This document shows positions 26,180 through 34,223 of a stretch of 58,891 nucleotides of DNA, piece by piece; within the stretch, counting starts at the first letter, position 1; every line of letters begins with the position of its first letter. The notes under the pieces were generated by a model. It was given only the letters and a program-made list of their open reading frames with translations, made no database searches and was not told the origin of the DNA. The translations under genes were made by a program, and so were the position numbers. This DNA comes from Elusimicrobiota bacterium (lineage in GTDB: Bacteria; Elusimicrobiota; Elusimicrobia; UBA1565; UBA9628), in contig JACRDP010000030.1 in the NCBI GenBank assembly GCA_016212855.1, positions 1 to 58,891 of the forward strand. The letters are read 5' to 3'.

Positions 26180-28222
26180 ATGCGCATCGTCGCGTTCGCG
26201 GTACTGCTCGCATGGTCGGCGGCCCTCCGGGCCGGGGCCGGCGTCGTGTCGCCGGACCTCGGCTTGCTCGAACAGCAGAACCACATCAAGGCGGACTCGG
26301 AGCTGAAGATCCAGCGCGACGTCCTCGATACGATTCTCGGTAAAGGTAAGGCGTCCCCATTTGTCGACGTGGAGATGGAGGTCAAGCTCGAGAGCGAGGA
26401 GTCCCAGCGCTCGGGCATGGGCGTGGCGGAAAAATACAAAGAGAAGGCGCCCGGTCCCAAGGGCGGCATGCAGACGACCTTCGTGCTGCCCGGCATTCCG
26501 AAGCCGAAGACGATCACGCAGGGTCCGGAGACTCCCGACCGCCCCGAGGCGTCGCAGGCTCAGCAGGCGCAGCAGATGAAGGGCGTGCAGGAGGAGCGGT
26601 TCTCCATCAAGCCCACGTTTAAGCGCTTCCAGGTGACCGTGATCCACGACGACACGGTGCTCGATCCGCTGAAGGACAAGAAGCGGCTCGATCTCGTGCG
26701 CGAGCGCATCGTGGACGCGATGTCGCAGTACAAGCTGGCGCCCGACGCGGTGGCGTTCCGCCCGACGAAGTTCGACAAGCCGCCGCTCGTGGATTGGCGC
26801 GAGGATTTCAAGAAACCGTCCGTCTATCTGCCCCTGCTTTATGCTCTGCTCCTGCTGCTGTTCCTCTCGTTCCTGTTCGGGCCGCTGCGCCGCTTTTTCT
26901 CGCAGTACGTCGCCGCGCTGCGCGAGGCGAAGAAGGGCGAGTACGAGGTGCTCAACAAGGCCGAGGACGAGAAGGACGGCGAGGACGAAGGCGACGATTC
27001 GTTGGAAGAGCTCACGAAAGGCGAGCTCGATATCATGCTGGGTCGCAAGCAGCCGGAGCCCCCTCCGGCGCCCCCGGAGGAGGATGAGGACGCCATGAAG
27101 AAGTTCGAGCCGTTCACGTACATTACCGAAGAAAACTTTAAGCGTCTGGCGAACCTCTTTCTCGTCCGCCAGGACGAGCCGTGGCTCGTGACCGTCGTGC
27201 TCAGCTATCTCAAGCCCGAGATCGCGCGCGCGACCTTGACCTTGCTGCCCGTCGAGCTCCAGGCGAAGATCGCGATCGAGGCCCTCAAGATCCGCCAGGT
27301 GACCCGCGAGCAGCTCATGGCGATCGACGCCGACATCAAAGAGTCCGTGGACTTCGTCGTCGGCGGCATGGAGCGCCTGACCCAGATGCTCGACGAGGCG
27401 GACACGCTCACGCGCGCGAACATCCTCGAGTACCTCAAGAACGAGAAGCCCGACGTGTACCGGCGCGTTCGCAAGTTCATCCTGACGTTCGAGGACGTCA
27501 CGACCTTCCCCGACCGCGATATGCAGACGATCGTGCGCGAGCTCAAGACCGAGGCGATGGCCAAGGCCCTGCAGGGCGCGGCCCCCGACGTGGTCAACAA
27601 GTTCCTCTCGAACATGTCTGCGGGCGCGGCGTCTTTGCTCAAGGAATCCATCGAGTACGCGGCGGGCCTCACGCCCACGCAGATCGAGGAGGAGCGCTCG
27701 AAGATCATGGACGTCGTGAAGGTTCTCGAGAAAGAGGGCAAGGTGAACGTCCGGCAGAGCCGCGGCGACGCCTTCTCCGGCTTTCATGAGGAAGTGGCCG
27801 GCGGCGGCGGCGACAAGTACGCGGCTCGCACGCGCGCGGGCGAGCAGGCGGTCGCGAATCTCCTCGGCGCGGGCGGAGGTTCGGCGACCGGAGCTCCCGC
27901 GACCGGAGCTCCCGCGACCCCGTCCATGCCCGCTCCCGTTCAGGCCTCGGTGTCGCCGGCGCAGGCCGAGGCGGCCAAGCCCTATCTCCAGGCCGGCATC
28001 CAGTATCACGACGCCGGACGCTTTCAGGAGGCGGCGCAGTACCTTGAGTACGCGCTGTCCCAGGACGGAACTCAATGGCAGGGGCGGCAGTATCTGGCCA
28101 ACTGCTACGTGCAGTTGGGCCGCCAGAACGAGGCGATCGCGCAGTTCGAGCAAGTCCTGCTCTCCAACCCCGATCCGGGGCTGAGGCAGTGGGTGGACGG
28201 AATGAAGGCGCAGGCGATTTGA
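26180..28222 (+). CDS. FliF/FliG-like inner-membrane fusion protein with C-terminal TPR
   Basis: 680 aa. A signal peptide (MRIVAFAVLLAWSAALRAGA) is followed by a periplasmic segment like the FliF C-terminal ring domain (LDTILGKGKASPFVDVEMEVKLE; FKRFQVTVIHDD...LVRERIVDAM). One TM segment lies at about 215-237, then an acidic linker. Residues about 313-533 form a FliG-like middle and C-terminal region: LSYLKPEIARATLTLLP, TRANILEYLKNEKPDVYRRVRKFILTFED, DRDMQTIVREL, ALQGAAPDVVNKFLSNMS. A Gly/Ala/Pro linker and a TPR pair (about 603-675) end it. No flagellar structural genes are nearby, so it is probably the base of a motor-derived envelope complex with MotAB downstream. Confidence 0.75.
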   Translation: MRIVAFAVLLAWSAALRAGAGVVSPDLGLLEQQNHIKADSELKIQRDVLDTILGKGKASPFVDVEMEVKLESEESQRSGMGVAEKYKEKAPGPKGGMQTTFVLPGIPKPKTITQGPETPDRPEASQAQQAQQMKGVQEERFSIKPTFKRFQVTVIHDDTVLDPLKDKKRLDLVRERIVDAMSQYKLAPDAVAFRPTKFDKPPLVDWREDFKKPSVYLPLLYALLLLLFLSFLFGPLRRFFSQYVAALREAKKGEYEVLNKAEDEKDGEDEGDDSLEELTKGELDIMLGRKQPEPPPAPPEEDEDAMKKFEPFTYITEENFKRLANLFLVRQDEPWLVTVVLSYLKPEIARATLTLLPVELQAKIAIEALKIRQVTREQLMAIDADIKESVDFVVGGMERLTQMLDEADTLTRANILEYLKNEKPDVYRRVRKFILTFEDVTTFPDRDMQTIVRELKTEAMAKALQGAAPDVVNKFLSNMSAGAASLLKESIEYAAGLTPTQIEEERSKIMDVVKVLEKEGKVNVRQSRGDAFSGFHEEVAGGGGDKYAARTRAGEQAVANLLGAGGGSATGAPATGAPATPSMPAPVQASVSPAQAEAAKPYLQAGIQYHDAGRFQEAAQYLEYALSQDGTQWQGRQYLANCYVQLGRQNEAIAQFEQVLLSNPDPGLRQWVDGMKAQAI

Positions 28223-28245
28223 AGGCTTCTTAAGGAGACACCACG

Positions 28246-30516
28246 ATGGGTATCGACGATAAGTTCCCGCCGCCGCCGCCCCTGCCCCCGGGCAAGGGGG
28301 GCGCGCCCATGCCGCCGCCGCTGCCGTCTTCGGCGGGCAAACCTCCGGCGCCTCCGCCTCTTCCTTCTATGCCCGCCCGCTCGGGAGGGCTTCCCATGCC
28401 GCCTCTGCCGTCGTTCGGCGGGCCGGTTCCGACGTCTTTACCGCCCGTGCCTCCTTCTTTCGGCGCTGGTACGCCGTCTTTACCCTCTATGCCTCCGGAC
28501 CGGAGCAGGGAGCGCGAGGACAAGACCGAGCGCATGAAGAGCGATTTCGAAAGCAAGCTTCAGGAGCTGGAGAAGAAGCTGAGCGAGGAGCGGGAGAAGT
28601 CCCTGCTTCTGCAATTCAAGAGCCAGGAGGAAACGGTCACCGCCGCCAAGGTGGAGGTGTCTCTTAAGGAACTTCAAGAGCGACTCCGCCGCGACCGCCG
28701 CGACCAGGAGGCCGAGGAGACCCGCGGCAAGCTCGAGCGCAAGGCGGCTGAGCTCGAGACGCGGCTCGCGCAGGAGCGCGAGACGTGGGTGTCCACGCTC
28801 AAGGGCCAGCTCGCCTCCCGCGAGTCGCAGGATAAGGAGGTCGAGGCTCATTTCGCCGTGCGGCTGCAGGAGATGGAGCGGCGCTGGCTCGAAGAGAAGG
28901 CGCAGTGGCAGAAGGCCGCGCTCGCCAAGGACGACGAGGTGCGGACCTTGCGCGCCCTGGCCGAGAAGCTGCGCGGCGCCGACACCGAGCTCACCAAGGC
29001 CGTCGGCGAGCGCAAGCTGCTCGACGAGCGGCTCACCGAGGTTCTCCAGGAGCGCGCCGAAGCCGTCGCGCGCCTGCAGTCGGCCGCCGAACGCGAAAAG
29101 GAGGCGATCCAGCTGCGCGCCGATCTTCAGCTCTCGCGCCAGCAGGCCGCGCTGATCCAGGAACGCCTGGAGCGCGATCTCGCCGGCCTGCGTCACAGCT
29201 CGCGCGAGCGCGAGGAGCGCCTGATGGCCGACCAGGAGCGCCTGCAGCGCGACCTGGCGTCGGTCAAACAGAGGCTCGAAGCGGAGCACGACGCCGATCT
29301 GCGCCGCGCGAAGGCTGAGCACGACGCGGATCTTGTCAAACACGTCGAGGCCGCGGACAAAGCCGTCGCCGAGCTGCAGCGCCTGCGCTCGGTCGCCGGG
29401 GCGCTCGAGCGCCAGGGCGCCTCCGCGCGCGCGCAGCTCGACGAGATGCGCCGAGCGGCCGTCTCCTGGGAAAAGACCCAAGAGCGTTATAAGGCCGAGT
29501 TCGTCGTCCTCCAGCGCAAGTGGGTCGAGCGCGAGAAAGAGGTCCGCGCCGAGGCCGTGCAGTCCTCGCTTCAGATGGTCGAGGCGGAGAAGACGCGCCT
29601 GCGCATCCAGGCTCAGGACGAGCTCAATACCCGCGCGGCGAAGATCGCCGACCAGCTCCGGCTCGAGAACGAGTCCGAGCAGAAGCGCATGGAGACGCGC
29701 CTGCGCTCCGAACTCGAGCGCGAGGTCGCCGAACGCCGCTCGGCCATGCAGGCCGAGCTCGACGGCGCGCGCGTGCAGGGCGAGGCCGAGCTTGGCCGCC
29801 TGCGCCGCGAGCTTCAGCAGAAGGATGCCGCGTGGGGCGAGCGGCTTCTCGCCAAGGAGTCGGAGCTGATCGGCCAGCGTTCGCGCGCCGACGAGCTCGC
29901 GGGCCGGGTGTCGCGCGAGGAGGAGGCTCACGCCGCCGCGCTGCGCGACCGGCTCGAACTCGAGAAGCAGCTCGAGGGGCTGCGCGAGCAGCTCGGCGCC
30001 CAGCAGTCGTCGCTGCGCGCCTTCCAGGACCGGGCGGCCGCGGCGGACGCGGAGAAGTCACGGCTCGAGCACGAGAAGACCGAGCTCGAACGCTTGGCCA
30101 GCGCCCAGGCGGCGCAGGTGTCGAGCACGCAGGAGGCTCTCGAGGCGACCCGCCTTCAGCTCGCCCGCGAGACGCAGTCCGGCAAGATATTACAGAACGC
30201 GCGCGAGCAGGCCGAGAAGGCGCTCGTCTCGCAGAAGGCCGAGGTGGCGCGCGCCGTCCAGGCCAACAAGAACGAGCTCGAGCGCGTGTACCGCGCCGAA
30301 AAGGACCGCGCCGACGCCGCGATCGCCGCGGCGCAGGCCCAGGCCGACGCGGCGCTGCAGGCCGAGCGCGAGCGCCTGGAGGCCGAGAAGCAAAACGCCG
30401 TGGACGCGGCCCGGGCCGAGGCCGCCGCGCTGGCGCAGAAGCTCGAGGAGTGCCGTAGCCAGTCCCTGATGGACAAACTCTTCAAGAAGGAGGGCGAAGG
30501 TGATAAGCCTGCATAA
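28246..30516 (+). CDS. Proline-rich head, long coiled-coil protein
   Basis: 756 aa. Residues 1-85 are repeated Pro/Gly-Met/Leu-Pro motifs (PPPPPLPPG, PMPPPLP, PPPLPSMP), a flexible adhesive head. Residues about 88-745 are an almost unbroken highly charged coiled coil. The end is SLMDKLFKKEGEG. There is no signal peptide, so it is cytoplasmic, probably a filament or scaffold bound to the FliG-like protein. Polar coiled-coil proteins of this general kind accompany bacterial gliding motors, but homology cannot be judged from coiled coil alone. 23 nt after the FliF/FliG-like gene; overlaps flbD by 17 nt. Confidence 0.75.
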   Translation: MGIDDKFPPPPPLPPGKGGAPMPPPLPSSAGKPPAPPPLPSMPARSGGLPMPPLPSFGGPVPTSLPPVPPSFGAGTPSLPSMPPDRSREREDKTERMKSDFESKLQELEKKLSEEREKSLLLQFKSQEETVTAAKVEVSLKELQERLRRDRRDQEAEETRGKLERKAAELETRLAQERETWVSTLKGQLASRESQDKEVEAHFAVRLQEMERRWLEEKAQWQKAALAKDDEVRTLRALAEKLRGADTELTKAVGERKLLDERLTEVLQERAEAVARLQSAAEREKEAIQLRADLQLSRQQAALIQERLERDLAGLRHSSREREERLMADQERLQRDLASVKQRLEAEHDADLRRAKAEHDADLVKHVEAADKAVAELQRLRSVAGALERQGASARAQLDEMRRAAVSWEKTQERYKAEFVVLQRKWVEREKEVRAEAVQSSLQMVEAEKTRLRIQAQDELNTRAAKIADQLRLENESEQKRMETRLRSELEREVAERRSAMQAELDGARVQGEAELGRLRRELQQKDAAWGERLLAKESELIGQRSRADELAGRVSREEEAHAAALRDRLELEKQLEGLREQLGAQQSSLRAFQDRAAAADAEKSRLEHEKTELERLASAQAAQVSSTQEALEATRLQLARETQSGKILQNAREQAEKALVSQKAEVARAVQANKNELERVYRAEKDRADAAIAAAQAQADAALQAERERLEAEKQNAVDAARAEAAALAQKLEECRSQSLMDKLFKKEGEGDKPA

Positions 30517-30730
30517 GCTCAACGGCATGGAGGTCGTCGTCAACGCCGAGCTCATCGAGACCCTCGAGCCCGGGCCCCAGACCGTCGTCCACCTCGCGAC
30601 CGGCAATAAGATTCCGGTGAGGGAGGGGGCTGACGTCATCATCGCGAAAGTGGTGGAATACAGGAAGGCCGTGAACGCGGCGGGAAAGCCGGTCAATCCG
30701 ATCGCGGGCTACGAAAGGCAGAAGAGCTAA
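30500..30730 (+). CDS. flbD: FlbD-family flagellar-associated protein
   Basis: 76 aa. It matches the small FlbD family: starts MISLHKLNGMEVVVNAELIETLEPGP and continues with a TVVHLATGNKIPVREGADVIIAKVVEYRK region. FlbD genes normally lie just before motAB, as here, supporting a flagellar-motor origin of this operon. GTG start at 30500, with SD AAGGAGG inside the coiled-coil gene's end. Confidence 0.8.
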   Translation: MISLHKLNGMEVVVNAELIETLEPGPQTVVHLATGNKIPVREGADVIIAKVVEYRKAVNAAGKPVNPIAGYERQKS

Positions 30731-30745
30731 GGAGCCGAATACTTC

Positions 30746-31570
30746 ATGGATATCGCAACGGTCGCGGGAATTTTCACCTTCGTCGGCCTGGCCGTCTTCA
30801 TGATCTTCCACAGCGAAGGCGTGGCCGGCTTCAAGCCGTTCATGAACATGGAGGCCGTGTTCATCGTCATGGGCGGCACCTTCTGCGCGACCTTGGTGAA
30901 CTATCCGTTGGCCCAGGTGATCGGCGTCGGCAAGATCATCCGCAAGACCTTGATGTCGCACGGCGGGGACGACACCTCGGAGATCGTCGTGACCTTCGTC
31001 AACCTCGCGCAGAAGGCCAAGAAGGAGGGCTTCCTCGCCCTGCAGAACGATCTCAAGAACATCAAGAACGACTTCCTGCGCCGCGGCGTCCAGCTCGTCG
31101 TCGACGGCGCCGACCACGAATTCATCCGCAACATGCTGGAGACCGAGATCGGCTTCATCCGGGAACGGCACAAGGGCGGCGCCGAGATTCTCAACGCGTT
31201 GGGCACCTATTCGCCCGCCTTCGGCATCATCGGCACCGTGCTCGGCATGATCATGATGCTGTCCTCGATCGAAGACGTGGCGCAGGTTCCGCGCCGCATG
31301 GCCCTCGCGTTGTCCGCCGCCTTCTACGGCCTGGGCTCGGGCTACCTGATCTTCCTGCCCATGGGCGGCAAACTGCGCGCGCGTTCGGAGGAGGAACTGC
31401 TGCTCAAGGAAATCATCATCCGCGGCGTGCTGCTGCTCCAGAGCGGCGCGACGCCGTCCGTCGTCGAGGCCAACCTCAAGGCTTATCTGGCGCCGTCTCA
31501 ACGCCTGATCGTCAAGACGCCCCCCGCGGCAGGGGCGCCGGGAGGGCCGGCCGCGCCGCCGGCCGCCTAA
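30746..31570 (+). CDS. motA: MotA stator protein
   Basis: 274-aa ion-channel stator subunit of the inner membrane. Four TM segments are visible: about 5-23, 31-50, and the conserved pair at about 150-205 (SPAFGIIGTVLGMIMMLSS and LALSAAFYGLGSGYLIFLP). A cytoplasmic loop between TM2 and TM3 includes VVDGADHEFIRNMLETEIGFIRERH. A Pro/Ala-rich tail follows. With MotB it converts proton or sodium flow into force, here probably on the FliG-like protein. SD GGAG before ATG 30746. Confidence 0.92.
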   Translation: MDIATVAGIFTFVGLAVFMIFHSEGVAGFKPFMNMEAVFIVMGGTFCATLVNYPLAQVIGVGKIIRKTLMSHGGDDTSEIVVTFVNLAQKAKKEGFLALQNDLKNIKNDFLRRGVQLVVDGADHEFIRNMLETEIGFIRERHKGGAEILNALGTYSPAFGIIGTVLGMIMMLSSIEDVAQVPRRMALALSAAFYGLGSGYLIFLPMGGKLRARSEEELLLKEIIIRGVLLLQSGATPSVVEANLKAYLAPSQRLIVKTPPAAGAPGGPAAPPAA

Positions 31571-31579
31571 CAGAACTCT

Positions 31580-32341
31580 ATGCCGATGCGCGCGCCGAAG
31601 GGCTTCATCGACGAGACCGACCCCAAGGTCGCGAAAGTCGGCCATCCCGCGCCCGCCTGGGTCGTCTGCTACGCCGACCTGATGACCGAGCTGGTCTGCT
31701 TCTTCGTCATTCTTTACGCCCTCTCCGCCGCTCTGAACAAGAACGTCCAGAACGCCGCGCAGCAGGTCAAGGAGATGATGGACAAGGGGCAGATGAAGGG
31801 CGAGGTCAAGATCGACAAGGAAGGCCTCAAGATTTCGATCGAGGAGCAGGGCGGCGCGTCGTTCTTCGGCGTGGGCGCGGCCGAACCGACGCCCGAGATC
31901 GACGGCAAGCTCGCCTTGCTCACGCCGGCGATCGCCAAACTCGCCGTCGATCATGAAATCCTCGTCGAGGGCCATACCGACGGCCAGGCCATTCACAACG
32001 ACTACTTCGACTCGAACTGGGAGTTGTCCACCGCCCGCGCGACGAGCGTTGCGCGCCTGCTTATCGAGAAGTACCGCATGCCCGCCGCCAATCTCGGCGC
32101 GGTCGGCTACGGCGGCAACCGCCCGATCGCCACGAACGACACGCCCGAGGGCCGCGCCAAGAACCGGCGCGTCGTCATTTTCGTCAAGAGCGGCACGATC
32201 CCCAAAAAGACCGACAAGGACGGAAGGGCGCTGCCCGAAGATAAACCCGGAGAAATCAAGCCCGCTGAAGCCCCGGCGCCTGCGCCCGCGGCGTCGAGGG
32301 AAAATCCCGAATCTCCGTCGGCGTCCCCGGCGGCCGAATGA
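31580..32341 (+). CDS. motB: MotB stator protein with OmpA-type peptidoglycan-binding domain
   Basis: 253 aa. One TM segment (about 27-47, WVVCYADLMTELVCFFVILYA) carries the ion-binding Asp (D33, in YADLMTEL). The periplasmic OmpA-like domain (about 110-215) has LVEGHTDGQ, NWELSTARA and NRRVVIFV, anchoring the stator to peptidoglycan. The tail is Pro/Ala-rich. Follows motA by 9 nt. Key residues are intact, so the ion channel should work. Confidence 0.92.
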   Translation: MPMRAPKGFIDETDPKVAKVGHPAPAWVVCYADLMTELVCFFVILYALSAALNKNVQNAAQQVKEMMDKGQMKGEVKIDKEGLKISIEEQGGASFFGVGAAEPTPEIDGKLALLTPAIAKLAVDHEILVEGHTDGQAIHNDYFDSNWELSTARATSVARLLIEKYRMPAANLGAVGYGGNRPIATNDTPEGRAKNRRVVIFVKSGTIPKKTDKDGRALPEDKPGEIKPAEAPAPAPAASRENPESPSASPAAE

Positions 32342-33063
32342 TAGAATATCCCATGCGACGCGCACTTCTCCTCGTCGGAGCGATCCTCGTTTCGGCCGCG
32401 TGCGGGCCCTCGAACAAGAACGTCGTCGTCGAGGACTTCGCCGAAGGCCGCATCGTCGACTTGTCCATCACCGAGAAGCTCACCGGCACCTCGGAGTTCC
32501 TGCTTTTCTCCACCTCGAAGAAGACCCAGTTCCTGGACGGCTACATTCAGGGCGTCATCACCGACTACCAGGACAACCCGGTGCAGGGCGTGGTCGTGCG
32601 CGCCGTCGCCAGCGGCGAGAACACGCTCGAGGAAGGCGAGGCCCGGCCGTCCGGCTTCGCGACGAGCTCCTTCGACCCGGGCGTCTCCGACACCAACGGC
32701 TTCTACCGCATCCGCTTCTCCCTGCCGATCCTCGGCAACAAGGTCGACATCCGCGGCCGCATGCTCTACAACCCCGGCTGGGAGCAGGAGCGCGACAACC
32801 TGGGCAAGTCGTACGAGCCGCAGACCAAGCAGAGCCAGTATCGCCTGTACTACGACCGCAAAAACGGCCGCATCATCTTCTCCGAAGGCGTGCGCAAGAC
32901 CGTGGTGTCGCCCGTGAATTCCAAGGGCGCGGCGAAGTCGCCGCCTCTGCCCGGCGCGGAGGCGCCCAAGCCCGTCGAGAAGTCCAAGCCCGCGGACGGG
33001 GCGCCTCCCGCCGCCGGCGCCGGCGCGGACGACCTCTTCAAGGGATTCGGTTTCGGACAGTGA
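32338..33063 (+). CDS. Lipoprotein with carboxypeptidase-regulatory-like (beta-sandwich) domain
   Basis: 241 aa. Type II signal peptide with lipobox LVSA-C. A transthyretin-like regulatory domain follows (YIQGVITDYQDNPVQGVVVRAVASG ... SDTNGFYRIRFSLP), then a Pro/Ala/Lys-rich tail ending FKGFGFGQ. ATG 32338 overlaps the motB stop (ATGA). A second ATG at 32353, 5 nt after TAGAAT, would give a shorter signal peptide and is also plausible. Likely an envelope component of the MotAB-associated complex, last of its genes. Confidence 0.75.
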   Translation: MIEYPMRRALLLVGAILVSAACGPSNKNVVVEDFAEGRIVDLSITEKLTGTSEFLLFSTSKKTQFLDGYIQGVITDYQDNPVQGVVVRAVASGENTLEEGEARPSGFATSSFDPGVSDTNGFYRIRFSLPILGNKVDIRGRMLYNPGWEQERDNLGKSYEPQTKQSQYRLYYDRKNGRIIFSEGVRKTVVSPVNSKGAAKSPPLPGAEAPKPVEKSKPADGAPPAAGAGADDLFKGFGFGQ

Positions 33064-34223
33064 CCGTCTACCTCGACCACAACGCGACCACCCCTGTTCG
33101 TCCCGAGGTCGTGGACGCCATGCTGCCTTGGTTGCGCGAGGGCTACGGCAATCCGAATTCCGTCTACTCTCTGGGCCAGCGCGCGCGCGGCGCGATCGAG
33201 CGCGCGCGAGAGCAGGTCGCGGCCTTGCTCGGCGCCTGCGACGCGTCCGAGATCGTATTCACCTCCGGCGGTTCCGAATCAGACGTGCTCGCGATCGCCG
33301 GCGGCGCCTGGCAGATCCACGACGAGACGAAGGGAAAGCGCCGCAAGGTCGTCACGACCAAGATCGAGCACGACGCCGTCCGCCTGCTCGCCGGCCAGCT
33401 GCGCCGCCGCGGTCTCGAGGTCCTCGAAGCGGGCTGCGGCGCGGACGGCGTGACCGACGTCGCCGCGTTCTCGGCCATGCTCGACGAGGCCACGGCCGTC
33501 GTCAGCGTCATGCACTCCAACAACGAGACCGGCGTCCTCCAGCCCGTCGCCGAGCTCGCCGCCTCCGCGCGCGCCGCGGGCGCGCTCGTCCATACGGACG
33601 CGGTGCAGTCGCTCGGCAAACTGAAGCTCGACGCCAAGGCCCTGGGCGTCGACCTGCTCGCGGTCTCCGGCCACAAGGTCAACGCGCCCAAAGGAGTCGG
33701 CGCGCTCTGGATCAAGCGCGGCGTCCGCCTCTCCCCCGTCGTCACCGGCCATCAGGAGAAGAACCGGCGCGGCGGCACCGAGAACACCGCGTCCATCGTC
33801 GGCTTCGGATTGGCCTGCGAACTCGCCGGCCGCGAGCTGTCCGCGGCCGCGTCCCACGCCTTGGCGTTGCGCAAAAAGATCGAGGCCGGGGCCCTGCGTG
33901 TTGTGGGCGCGCGTCTTAACGGTCATGCCGGACTGCGCCTGCCCAACACCGCGCACCTGAGCTTTCCCGGCGTCGACGGCCACCACCTTGTGGTCGCCCT
34001 CGACCTCGAAGGCATCTGTGTCTCGAGCGGCCCGGCCTGCTCCTCGGGCGCGTCCACGCCCTCGCACGTACTCACCGCGATGGGCGTCCCCGCGGAGCTC
34101 GCCACCGGCTCGATCCGCGTGTCGGTCGGCTGGGGCAGCACCGACGCCGACGTCGACCGCTTTCTCGCCGTCCTGCCGAAGGCGGTCGAGAAGCTCCGCG
34201 CCGCTGAAAAGGTGTCCGCGTGA
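33060..34223 (+). CDS. nifS: Cysteine desulfurase (NifS/IscS type)
   Basis: 387-aa PLP enzyme that takes sulfur from cysteine and supplies it to MnmA or Fe-S assembly. Motifs: YLDHNATTPVRPEV, HSNNETGVLQP, HTDAVQSLGK, PLP lysine K206 in SGHKVNAPKG, and persulfide Cys C327 in SSGPACSSGASTPSHVL (long loop, IscS/NifS class). GTG 33060 overlaps the lipoprotein stop (GTGA); its own stop overlaps the mnmA start. The mnmA partner indicates a role in tRNA 2-thiouridine synthesis. Confidence 0.93.
   Translation: MTVYLDHNATTPVRPEVVDAMLPWLREGYGNPNSVYSLGQRARGAIERAREQVAALLGACDASEIVFTSGGSESDVLAIAGGAWQIHDETKGKRRKVVTTKIEHDAVRLLAGQLRRRGLEVLEAGCGADGVTDVAAFSAMLDEATAVVSVMHSNNETGVLQPVAELAASARAAGALVHTDAVQSLGKLKLDAKALGVDLLAVSGHKVNAPKGVGALWIKRGVRLSPVVTGHQEKNRRGGTENTASIVGFGLACELAGRELSAAASHALALRKKIEAGALRVVGARLNGHAGLRLPNTAHLSFPGVDGHHLVVALDLEGICVSSGPACSSGASTPSHVLTAMGVPAELATGSIRVSVGWGSTDADVDRFLAVLPKAVEKLRAAEKVSA

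Noticed and set aside
31953-33059. Long N-terminal extension in the cysteine desulfurase frame
   Set aside because: It lies over motB and the lipoprotein in another frame and encodes Arg/Pro-rich shadow sequence; the enzyme clearly starts at GTG 33060.
24541-33063. A standard flagellar operon
   Set aside because: Only FlbD, MotA, MotB and a FliF/FliG-like fusion are present, mixed with an outer-membrane barrel, coiled-coil and lipoprotein genes; no rod, hook, filament or export gene is seen.
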